Source of the DNA: Gemmatimonadales bacterium
GTDB lineage: Bacteria > Gemmatimonadota > Gemmatimonadetes > Longimicrobiales > Gaopeijiaceae
Assembly (NCBI GenBank): GCA_007695195.1
Contig: REEG01000290.1
Coordinates: forward strand, 1-43,377
DNA length: 43,377 nucleotides
Reading direction: 5' to 3'
The number at the start of each line of letters is the position of its first letter. Within the stretch, counting starts at the first letter, position 1. The notes under the pieces are model-generated. The model searched no databases and was not told the origin of the DNA. It worked only from the letters and a program-made list of their open reading frames with translations. A program made the translations under genes and the position numbers. Positions 7,624 to 15,494 of the stretch are shown here, one piece after another.

Positions 7624-9260
7624 GCCGAGACCAATCGCCGGAACTGACCGTGCCCACCCCTCGGGGAGGCTCGAATCCCATGACCACTCCGTCGGACACA
7701 GCGGCCCCTGCGGGAGCCGGGGAAGGCGACGATAGCCAACTCCTGCGCACGCGGCGGCAGAAGCTCGACACCCTCCGGGAGCGGGGGATCGAACCCTTCG
7801 CCTACCACTTCGACCGAACCCACCCGACCACCGAAACGCTGGCCGCCTTTGAGCGGGCGGAAGAGGGTGGGGAGCTGGACGAGGAGGGGCGAGGTGAGTC
7901 CGTCCGGGTCGCCGGTCGGATCGTCAGTTGGCGGGGACACGGTCGCAGCGCCTTCGCCCATATCGAGGACGGCTACGGCCGCATCCAGCTCTACTTCCGT
8001 CTGAATGTCCTGGGAGACGAGCGTTTCGGCGATTTGGATCTCCTGGATCTGGGGGACTGGGTCGGTGTGGAGGGTCCCCTGTTCCGGACTCGCACCGGAG
8101 AGGTGACGGTACTGGCCCAGGAATGGAGTCTCCTGTCCAAGTCCCTCCGGCCGCTTCCCCGGGGCAAGGAAGAGGTGGACCCGGAGACCGGAGAGCGGGT
8201 CGTCCATTCAGGCTTCGCCGATGTCCAGTCCCGCTACCGTCAGCGGTACGCGGACCTGGCGGTGAACCCCGAGGTCCGGGACGTCTTCCGGCTCCGGGCC
8301 CGGGTGGTGCGGTCCCTCCGTGCGTTCCTGGATGAGCGGGACTATCTGGAGGTGGAGACTCCGATCCTGCAGCCCCTCTACGGGGGAGCGGCGGCCAGGC
8401 CCTTCACCACGCACCACAATGCGCTGGACATGAAGCTCTACCTGCGCATTGCCGACGAGCTCTATCTCAAGCGGCTCATCGTGGGAGGGCTGGAGCGGGT
8501 CTACGAGGTGAGCAAGGACTTTCGGAACGAGGGGATCGACCGATCCCATAACCCCGAATTCACCATGCTGGAGTTCTACCAGGCCTTCGCCGACTACCGG
8601 GAGATGATGTCGCTGGTGGAGGCCATGCTCGAGGGGGTGGCTCTCGACGCCACCGGTGGAAGGCAGGTCAGCTATCAGGGGACGCGAATCGACTTCACCC
8701 CTCCCTTCCAACGGGTGTCCTTCGTGGACGAACTGAGTCGCGCCCTGGGCCGGGATCTCCACGACATGACCGACGCGGACCTTCGGGAGCGAGCCAAGCA
8801 GGAGGTGGACGATCAGGTGGAGGGGATGGGGCGTGGCCGCCTCCTGGACAAGCTCTTCGGGGCGCTGGTGGAGTCGGATCTGAGGGCCCCAACCTTCGTG
8901 GTGGACTACCCGGTGGAGCTCTCCCCGCTGGCCAAGCTCCATCGGGATGACCCCCGCCTCACCGAGCGCTTCGAACTCTTCGTGGCGGGTCGGGAACTGG
9001 CCAACGCCTTCTCCGAGCTGAACGACCCTCTGGACCAGCGGGCCCGTTTCCTGGAGCAGGTCCGGCTCCGGGACGCCGGGGATGATGAGACGCATCCGGT
9101 AGACGAGGACTACCTCCGGGCCATGGAGTACGGGATGCCGCCTACCGGTGGCGTCGGAATTGGTGTGGACCGACTGGTCATGCTTCTGGCCGACCAGCCA
9201 TCCATCCGGGACGTCATCCTCTTTCCCACCCTCCGGCCGGAGGAGGGAGAAGGCGGATGA
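7620..9260 (+). CDS. lysS: Lysyl-tRNA synthetase, class II
   Basis: Charges tRNA-Lys with lysine. The 546-residue product has an OB-fold anticodon-binding domain (about residues 80-190) followed by the class II catalytic core: motif 2 FRNEGIDRSHNPEFTMLEFY from about residue 301 and motif 3 GVGIGVDRL near 511. The first 20 residues are not typical of the family. An in-frame ATG at 7680, with GGGGAGG about 10 bases upstream, would give a 526-residue protein. The ATG at 7620 overlaps the prfB stop (ATGA), so both starts are plausible. The stop overlaps the next gene's ATG. Confidence 0.95.
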   Translation: MSRDQSPELTVPTPRGGSNPMTTPSDTAAPAGAGEGDDSQLLRTRRQKLDTLRERGIEPFAYHFDRTHPTTETLAAFERAEEGGELDEEGRGESVRVAGRIVSWRGHGRSAFAHIEDGYGRIQLYFRLNVLGDERFGDLDLLDLGDWVGVEGPLFRTRTGEVTVLAQEWSLLSKSLRPLPRGKEEVDPETGERVVHSGFADVQSRYRQRYADLAVNPEVRDVFRLRARVVRSLRAFLDERDYLEVETPILQPLYGGAAARPFTTHHNALDMKLYLRIADELYLKRLIVGGLERVYEVSKDFRNEGIDRSHNPEFTMLEFYQAFADYREMMSLVEAMLEGVALDATGGRQVSYQGTRIDFTPPFQRVSFVDELSRALGRDLHDMTDADLRERAKQEVDDQVEGMGRGRLLDKLFGALVESDLRAPTFVVDYPVELSPLAKLHRDDPRLTERFELFVAGRELANAFSELNDPLDQRARFLEQVRLRDAGDDETHPVDEDYLRAMEYGMPPTGGVGIGVDRLVMLLADQPSIRDVILFPTLRPEEGEGG

Positions 9261-10588
9261 CGCCTGATCCGGGCGTCGGTGGCGGGAGCCCTGGAGGTGG
9301 CGGGCGCGATCGGGGGAGGGGAGGGCGCCGCAGCGCGGCCGGGCTCTCCTGGTTCGTGGCCCGGCGGTATCTGGCCTCGTCCAAGCGAGGTCGGCTTCTG
9401 TCGTTCATCACCTGGATCTCCCTGGCGGGGGTGACGGTGGGCGTAACCGCGCTCATCGTGGTCCTGGGCGTGATGAACGGGATGCAGGAAGAGCTTCGGG
9501 ACAAGATTCTCAGCGCCACCCCCCACGTTCTCGTGCTCGAACACGGGACCGCCCTCCGAATGTCGGATTGGCGAACGGTGATGGATGAGGTGAGGGACGT
9601 GCCCCGCGTCCGGGCCGCAGCGCCCTTCCTCCTCACCAAGGTGGCGGTGCTCCGGTCGGAGGAGTACGCCCAGTCCGCGGACCTCTACGGGGTGTCGCTG
9701 GAGATGGATCCCGATGACGCCGTCACCGAGATGGAGGAGGAGATCCTCCGCGGCGTGCACGAACTGGGTCCCACCGCTTCCGGCTATCCACCGGTTGTCC
9801 TGGGAAGTCGACTGGCCGACCGGATCGGGGCCTTTCCCGGGGACACCCTGCGCGTCATCTCCCTGGAGAACATCCGACCCAGTGCCTTCGGCCACCTGAT
9901 CCCCACCATCCGGGCCTTTGAGGTGACCGGGACGTTCACCACGGGAATGTACGAGTACGACGTCTCGAACCTCTACGCCCCCATGGAGGACGTGCAGGGT
10001 CTCCTGGGGATCCGGGACCGGGACCAGGTCTCGGGGCTGAGCGTTCGCATCGACGACCCATGGGAGGCTACCGCCGTGGCCCGGACGATCCGGGACCGAC
10101 TGGGCTTCCCCTACTGGGTCCAGACCTGGATCGACACGAACCAGTCGCTCTTCGCTGCCCTGCAGTTGGAAAAGCTGGCCCTGGGCGTGATCCTCTTCCT
10201 CATCGTGATCGTGGCGGCGTTCAACATCGTCAGCACCCTGGTCATGGTGGTGGTTGACCGGACATCGGAGATCGGGATTCTCAAGTCCATGGGGATGAGC
10301 GATGGACAGGTGCTCCGTATCTTCGTTCTCCAGGGGATGGCCATTGGAGTCCTGGGCACCATCCTGGGGACATCCCTGGGCCTTTTCCTGTCATGGATTC
10401 TGCACCGCTATCAGATCATCCAGATTCCCCCCGACGTCTACTTCATCGAGCGCCTTCCCGTCTCGGTAAACCCGACTGACGTGCTCCTCATCATCGCGGG
10501 AAGCCTCACCATCGCTCTACTGGCCACCATCTATCCGGCACTTCAAGCCTCGCGGCTTCAGCCTGTGGAGGCCATCAAGCATGATTGA
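9257..10588 (+). CDS. LolC/LolE-type lipoprotein-releasing ABC permease
   Basis: Inner-membrane subunit of the transporter that extracts lipoproteins for delivery to the outer membrane. The 443-residue chain has a Gly-rich cytoplasmic start, a first membrane helix near residues 45-70 (ISLAGVTVGVTALIVVLGV), a large periplasmic domain, and three C-terminal FtsX-type helices from about residue 305 (LGVILFLIVIVAAFNIVSTL onward). The family motif RYLASSKRGRLLSFITW is present. Only one permease gene is seen, so the complex may be a homodimer of the LolF type rather than LolC/LolE; a second copy could lie elsewhere. It overlaps lysS by four bases and lolD by eight. Confidence 0.88.
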   Translation: MTPDPGVGGGSPGGGGRDRGRGGRRSAAGLSWFVARRYLASSKRGRLLSFITWISLAGVTVGVTALIVVLGVMNGMQEELRDKILSATPHVLVLEHGTALRMSDWRTVMDEVRDVPRVRAAAPFLLTKVAVLRSEEYAQSADLYGVSLEMDPDDAVTEMEEEILRGVHELGPTASGYPPVVLGSRLADRIGAFPGDTLRVISLENIRPSAFGHLIPTIRAFEVTGTFTTGMYEYDVSNLYAPMEDVQGLLGIRDRDQVSGLSVRIDDPWEATAVARTIRDRLGFPYWVQTWIDTNQSLFAALQLEKLALGVILFLIVIVAAFNIVSTLVMVVVDRTSEIGILKSMGMSDGQVLRIFVLQGMAIGVLGTILGTSLGLFLSWILHRYQIIQIPPDVYFIERLPVSVNPTDVLLIIAGSLTIALLATIYPALQASRLQPVEAIKHD

Positions 10589-11315
10589 ACACGGAGTGTC
10601 GGAAGCGGACGTGGCGGTTCCCCCGCTGGAGGCCAGGGAGGTTCGTCGGACCTTCACCATGGGTGACGGAAGTGAACTCGAGGTGCTCCGGGGAGTAGAC
10701 TTCACCCTCCAGCGGGGAGAGGCCGTGGCCATCGTGGGCACCAGCGGGTCGGGAAAATCCACACTTCTCCATCTCTTTGGGGCTCTCGACCGGCCTACCT
10801 CCGGGGAAATCCGCTTGGGAGGCGAGAATCTGGCCGGGCGCAAGTCCCAGGAGTTGGCCAGGATCCGGAACCGCTATGTAGGGTTCGTGTTCCAGTTTCA
10901 CCACTTGTTGCGGGAGTTCACTTCGCTTGAGAACGTGATGCTTCCCGGGCTCATCGAGGGGCGCCCACGCCAGGTGATGGAAGCCCGGGCGCGAGAATTG
11001 CTGGGTGAGGTGGGGCTGAGCGCCCGGCTCCAGCATCGGCCCTGGCAACTCTCCGGTGGGGAGCAGCAGAGGGTGGCGGTGGCCCGTGCCCTGGTCAATG
11101 ATCCGGCTGTAGTGCTGGCCGACGAGCCCTCCGGAAACCTGGATGATCGGACCAGCGAAGCGCTCCACGATCTCCTCTTCAGGCTTCGTGGGGAATGGAA
11201 CCTCTCTCTCGTGTTGGTGACCCATAACAGGGAGTTGGCGGCGCGCGCCGATCGTGCCCTTCTCCTCAGCGAAGGTAGACTCGACTCGACACATGCATCC
11301 GGGGAGACCCCATGA
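10581..11315 (+). CDS. lolD: Lipoprotein-releasing ABC transporter ATPase LolD
   Basis: ATPase subunit that powers lipoprotein extraction with the preceding permease. The 244-residue protein has Walker A GTSGSGKS at residues 53-60, the ABC signature LSGGEQQRVAVARAL near 155-169 and Walker B VVLADEPSGNLD. The Q-loop region FVFQFHHLLREFTSLENVMLP is typical of LolD/MacB-type ATPases. It starts inside the last codons of the permease gene, which supports assignment to LolD. Its stop overlaps the ATG of mcsA, placing lipoprotein export and the arginine-kinase module in one transcript. Confidence 0.9.
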   Translation: MIEHGVSEADVAVPPLEAREVRRTFTMGDGSELEVLRGVDFTLQRGEAVAIVGTSGSGKSTLLHLFGALDRPTSGEIRLGGENLAGRKSQELARIRNRYVGFVFQFHHLLREFTSLENVMLPGLIEGRPRQVMEARARELLGEVGLSARLQHRPWQLSGGEQQRVAVARALVNDPAVVLADEPSGNLDDRTSEALHDLLFRLRGEWNLSLVLVTHNRELAARADRALLLSEGRLDSTHASGETP

Positions 11316-11815
11316 TCTGTGACAACTGCGGAGCCGCAGAGGCGGTGATCCACCTGACGCAGATCGTCGACAATGAGATGAAGACCCTTCACCTCTGCCA
11401 GGCCTGCGGGGCCGATAAGGGAGTTCAGGGATCCTCCGCCCCTCCATCTCTTCCCCTCACAGACTTCCTCGCTCAAATGGGAAAGCCACCTTCCGCATCC
11501 ACCGCCGTCGCGACCCGGAATCGCTGTTCCTTCTGTGGACTCTCCTTCAAGCAGTTCAGGGAATCGGGGCGTCTGGGATGCTCCCATTGCTGGACCACCT
11601 TCGACTCCCATCTCAGTGGGTTGGTCCGGAGGATCCACGGGAGCAATCAGCACGTGGGTAAGGTCTACCTTTCGCCGGATCCCTCGGTGACCGAGCGCGA
11701 GAAAAAGCTGGAAGCCATGAGACGTAGGTTGCAGCGAGCAGTAGAGTTGGAAGACTTCGAGCGGGCGGCTGAACTTCGCGACGAGATTCGGACCCTGGAG
11801 ACGGAGCGGCCATGA
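11312..11815 (+). CDS. mcsA: McsA, zinc-binding activator of the McsB arginine kinase
   Basis: In Firmicutes McsA binds McsB and stimulates its protein-arginine kinase activity. The 167-residue product has four CxxC units: C3/C6, C29/C32, C72/C75 and C90/C93, forming two probable zinc sites. A C-terminal UVR motif follows (about residues 128-163, with [15 protein letters not shown]), the same motif used by UvrB, UvrC and ClpC for protein contacts. ATGA overlaps on both sides (lolD and mcsB) indicate coupling. No CtsR repressor gene precedes it, unlike the Bacillus operon. Confidence 0.9.
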   Translation: MICDNCGAAEAVIHLTQIVDNEMKTLHLCQACGADKGVQGSSAPPSLPLTDFLAQMGKPPSASTAVATRNRCSFCGLSFKQFRESGRLGCSHCWTTFDSHLSGLVRRIHGSNQHVGKVYLSPDPSVTEREKKLEAMRRRLQRAVELEDFERAAELRDEIRTLETERP

Positions 11816-12960
11816 CCGACTCTTCGGGCTCCCCCCTGTCTCCAGCGCCGGAAGATGTGGGTCTGGACTGGCTCGATGCTTCCGGCGAACACGCCGACAT
11901 CGCCCTTTCAACCCGGGTTCGTCTGGCGCGGAACCTCCAGGGTTTTCCCTTTGGACCGCAGGCCGGGGACCCGGACCGTGCCAGTGTCCTGGATCGGATT
12001 CGCTCGGCCATTTCCAGGGTTTCCTCGCTGGAGGGCGCCCAAGTCACCGATGTGACGGAGTTGAGCCCCCGGGCCAGGCGCCTCCTCCTGGAGCGCCGCC
12101 TCGCATCCCGGGAGTTGGTGGGAGGGGAAGGTCGGAAGCCCAATCCGGGAGCGGCCCTGGTGGTGGGGCGTCGGCGGCCCGTATCCATCATGGTGAACGA
12201 AGAGGATCACCTGAGACTCCAGACCCTGGGGTCCGGGTTGCGGGTCGACGAAGCCTGGCATGCCCTGGATACGCTGGACGAGGAGTTGGGTCGCGAAGTG
12301 CCCTACGCGTTCCACCCCCGATACGGCTTCCTCACGAGCTGCCCCACCAACGTCGGCTCAGGGCTTCGGGCCTCGGTGCTCCTCCACCTTCCGGCTCTGG
12401 TGCTCACCAAGGAGATCGGGAAGGTCCTGCAGGGGTTGGCCCAGGTCGGGCTCACCTTCCGGGGGCTCTATGGAGAAGGCTCCGAGGTGGTGGGCAACTT
12501 CTTCCAGCTCTCCAACCAGACGACGCTGGGGAAGAGCGAGGAAGACCTGGTGGACCACTTGGACCGGATCGTCCGGCAGGTCATCGAATACGAGACCCGG
12601 GCCCGAGAGGTTCTCCTCCGGGACGCCGCAGGAGTGACGGAAGACAAGATCTGGCGGGGGTACGGCCTTCTCCGCTATGCTCGGTCCCTGTCGTTTGAGG
12701 AGTTGATGAATCTCCTGAGCGGAGTTCGTCTTGGCGCTTCTCTGAAACTACTCCCGGGCCTCCGTGTATATCCGTTGAACAAAATCATGATCTTCGCCCA
12801 GCCGGCCCATCTGGCCGAGGCGGTCGGGCGAGAGCTTTCAGCGAGTGAGGAGGACGTCCACCGGGCGGCCTACGTCCGACGGATCCTCGCTTCCGAGGGT
12901 GAGGTAACCCCTGACGGAGGTTCCGCGGAGCGGCCCTCCTCATCCGATCCGACCGGTTGA
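11812..12960 (+). CDS. mcsB: McsB, protein-arginine kinase
   Basis: McsB phosphorylates arginine side chains, marking proteins for ClpC-ClpP degradation. The 382-residue protein has a phosphagen-kinase fold: STRVRLARNL near residues 33-42, CPTNVGSGLRASV near 177-189, and GSEVVGNFFQLSNQTTLG from about 223, holding the conserved catalytic Glu region. At the C-terminus, where Bacillus McsB has the phosphoarginine-sensing RDxxRA motif, this protein reads EDVHRA (347-352): Asp, Arg and Ala are kept but the first Arg is Glu. It overlaps mcsA by four bases and precedes clpC by 30. A metabolic creatine or arginine kinase is unlikely in this context. Confidence 0.92.
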   Translation: MTDSSGSPLSPAPEDVGLDWLDASGEHADIALSTRVRLARNLQGFPFGPQAGDPDRASVLDRIRSAISRVSSLEGAQVTDVTELSPRARRLLLERRLASRELVGGEGRKPNPGAALVVGRRRPVSIMVNEEDHLRLQTLGSGLRVDEAWHALDTLDEELGREVPYAFHPRYGFLTSCPTNVGSGLRASVLLHLPALVLTKEIGKVLQGLAQVGLTFRGLYGEGSEVVGNFFQLSNQTTLGKSEEDLVDHLDRIVRQVIEYETRAREVLLRDAAGVTEDKIWRGYGLLRYARSLSFEELMNLLSGVRLGASLKLLPGLRVYPLNKIMIFAQPAHLAEAVGRELSASEEDVHRAAYVRRILASEGEVTPDGGSAERPSSSDPTG

Positions 12961-12990
12961 CCCCCGGTCCCATCCCGGCAGAGGGACTCG

Positions 12991-15492
12991 ATGAATTACA
13001 ACTTCACAGACCGCGTTCGAAAGGTCCTGGCCATGGCCCGGGACGAGGCCATTCGGCTGCAGCACGATTACGTGGGCACCGAGCACATCCTCCTGGGCCT
13101 CATCCGCGAAGGGGAGGGAGTGGCTGCGGCCGTCCTCACCAACCTGAGCGCCGACCTGGATCAGATCCACGAGGGGATCGAGGAGGCGGTGAAGCCGGGG
13201 AAGGCGACCATCGCCCTCGGTGAACTTCCCTACACCTCCAGGGCGAAGAAGGTGTTGGAATTCGCCATGGCGGAGGCTCGGGAACTCAACCACTCCTACG
13301 TGGGCACCGAACACCTGCTTCTGGGGCTTCTACGCGAAGAGAAGGGGATCGCGGCCCAGGTCCTCAACTCCCTGGGCATCTCGCTGGAAGAGGCCCGGGC
13401 CGAGACCCTGAAGGTGCTGGGGTCCGACATGGGTCCATCGGAGCCGGCCGGGATCGGAACCACGCCCTCTTCGTCCTCGTCCTCTTCCTCCGGGTCACAG
13501 GGGGGCAAGGGTGACAAGAAGTCCAAGACGCCGGCGCTGGACCACTTCTGCCGGGATCTCACCGAGCTGGCGACGCAGGGCAAGCTTGATCCCACCATCG
13601 GTCGCAGCGAAGAGATCGAGCGGGTGGTGGAGATCCTCTGCCGGCGCAAGAAGAACAACCCGGTACTCATCGGGGAGCCGGGGGTGGGGAAGACCGCCAT
13701 CGTGGAGGGGCTGGCTCAGCTCATCTCCAAGGATGAGGTGACCGAGGCGCTGAAGGGGAATCGTGTTCTGGCCCTGGATATGGCGGCCGTCATCGCCGGG
13801 ACCAAGTACCGGGGTCAGTTCGAAGAGCGGCTGAAGGCCGTGATGAACGAGATCTCCCAGAACAAAAATGTGGTCCTGTTCATCGACGAGCTCCACACCC
13901 TGGTGGGCGCCGGGGCCGCCGAGGGCGCCATCGATGCCTCCAACATGCTGAAGCCCGCGCTGGCCCGGGGCGAACTCCAGTGCATCGGGGCCTCGACCCT
14001 CAACGAGTATCGCAAGTACATCGAGAAGGACGGGGCGCTGGAACGGCGCTTCCAGCCGGTCATCGTGGATCCGCCGGCGGTGGACGAGACGGTGGAGATC
14101 CTCAAGGGGCTCAGGAGCCACTACGAGGATCACCATAAGGTGACCATCCCCGATGAGACGCTGGACGCCGCATCGCGACTGTCGGACCGGTACATCACCG
14201 ACCGGTTCCTCCCGGACAAGGCCATCGACGTCATCGACGAGGCCGGCGCACGGGCCCGGATCGCCTCGCAGGTCCCGCCGCCGGACATGGAAGAGTTGAA
14301 GGGTGAGCTCCAGGACATCGCCGGGCGCAAGGAAGACGCCATCCGGGATCAGGACTTCGAGCGGGCAGCCGAGCTCCGGGATCAGGAGCGGGAGGTTCAG
14401 CAGCGGATCAAGGACCGCCAGGCCGAGTGGGAAGAGGAGCGGAAGACCAACCGGCCCGAGATCGAACCGGAAGATGTGGCGTTCATCGTGAGCCGTTGGA
14501 CGGGGATCCCCGTGACCCGGCTCCGTCAGGCCGAGACCGATCGCCTCGTCAACATGGAGGACGAACTCCACAAGCGCGTGGTAGGGCAGGATGACGCCAT
14601 TGAGGCCATCTCCCGGGCCATCCGTCGCAGCCGAGCCGGCCTGAAGGATCCGCGCCGTCCCATCGGCTCGTTCATCTTCTCCGGTCCTACCGGGGTGGGG
14701 AAGACCGAGCTTGCCCGGGCACTGGCGGAGTTCCTCTTCGCCGACCGGGATGCTCTCATCCGGGTGGACATGAGCGAGTACATGGAGAAGTTTTCCGTTT
14801 CCCGCCTCATCGGGGCGCCTCCCGGGTATGTGGGATACGAGGATTCGGGTACGCTCACCAAGGCTGTTCGGCGCCGGCCCTACTCGGTGGTGCTTCTGGA
14901 CGAGATCGAGAAGGCCCATCCGGACGTGTTCAACATCCTGCTCCAGGTTCTGGATGAAGGGCATCTGACGGACAACTACGGGCGGGTCATCGACTTCAAG
15001 AACACCGTCCTTATCATGACGTCCAACCTTGGGGCTCGGGATATCTCCAAGGGAGGCGGTCTCGGCTTCCACACCACCGACCCCGAGACCAGCTACGATA
15101 CCATGAAGTCCAAGGTCCGCGAGGAGATCGAGCGGGCCTTCAACCCCGAGTTCCTCAACCGGGTGGACGACACCATCGTCTTCCATCCCCTGAGCCGGGA
15201 GCAGATCGGAGAGATCGTGCACATTCTCCTGAGCGATGTTCGCGATCGCCTCAAGGAGGAGGAGCTCACTCTGAGCATCTCCGCTCCGGCCGTGGACTTC
15301 CTTGTTGAGCGGGGATACGACCAGAAGTTCGGGGCTCGCCCCCTCCGTCGCGCCATCCAACGGTATCTGGAGGATCCGCTCTCCGAGAAGATCCTCGTGG
15401 CCGAGTTCGGGGCCGGTGCCGAGATCGAAGTGGATGTGTCCGAGGATGGGAAGCAGTTGAGCCTTCGAGAGGCTTCCGCCACCAAGACCTGA
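12991..15492 (+). CDS. clpC: AAA+ unfoldase ClpC
   Basis: Hexameric unfoldase that feeds substrates, including arginine-phosphorylated ones, to ClpP. The 833-residue product has two N-terminal Clp_N repeats ([13 protein letters not shown] and [13 protein letters not shown]), a Ser-rich linker near 150-170, a first AAA domain with Walker A GEPGVGKT (228-235), a middle domain with a UVR-like helix pair (about 432-473, [14 protein letters not shown]), and a second AAA domain with GPTGVGKT (565-572). The LGF tripeptide at 691-693 sits where ClpP-binding loops occur, so partnership with ClpP is expected, although no clpP is in the window. The middle domain and mcsAB neighbours favour ClpC over ClpA or ClpB. 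GAGGG lies 5 bases before the ATG. Confidence 0.95.
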   Translation: MNYNFTDRVRKVLAMARDEAIRLQHDYVGTEHILLGLIREGEGVAAAVLTNLSADLDQIHEGIEEAVKPGKATIALGELPYTSRAKKVLEFAMAEARELNHSYVGTEHLLLGLLREEKGIAAQVLNSLGISLEEARAETLKVLGSDMGPSEPAGIGTTPSSSSSSSSGSQGGKGDKKSKTPALDHFCRDLTELATQGKLDPTIGRSEEIERVVEILCRRKKNNPVLIGEPGVGKTAIVEGLAQLISKDEVTEALKGNRVLALDMAAVIAGTKYRGQFEERLKAVMNEISQNKNVVLFIDELHTLVGAGAAEGAIDASNMLKPALARGELQCIGASTLNEYRKYIEKDGALERRFQPVIVDPPAVDETVEILKGLRSHYEDHHKVTIPDETLDAASRLSDRYITDRFLPDKAIDVIDEAGARARIASQVPPPDMEELKGELQDIAGRKEDAIRDQDFERAAELRDQEREVQQRIKDRQAEWEEERKTNRPEIEPEDVAFIVSRWTGIPVTRLRQAETDRLVNMEDELHKRVVGQDDAIEAISRAIRRSRAGLKDPRRPIGSFIFSGPTGVGKTELARALAEFLFADRDALIRVDMSEYMEKFSVSRLIGAPPGYVGYEDSGTLTKAVRRRPYSVVLLDEIEKAHPDVFNILLQVLDEGHLTDNYGRVIDFKNTVLIMTSNLGARDISKGGGLGFHTTDPETSYDTMKSKVREEIERAFNPEFLNRVDDTIVFHPLSREQIGEIVHILLSDVRDRLKEEELTLSISAPAVDFLVERGYDQKFGARPLRRAIQRYLEDPLSEKILVAEFGAGAEIEVDVSEDGKQLSLREASATKT

Positions 15493-15494
15493 CC

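Noticed and set aside
13495-15360. 621-codon minus-strand frame opposite clpC, and similar long antisense frames
   Set aside because: They are high-GC shadows of conserved genes: no recognisable domains and no ribosome-binding sites.
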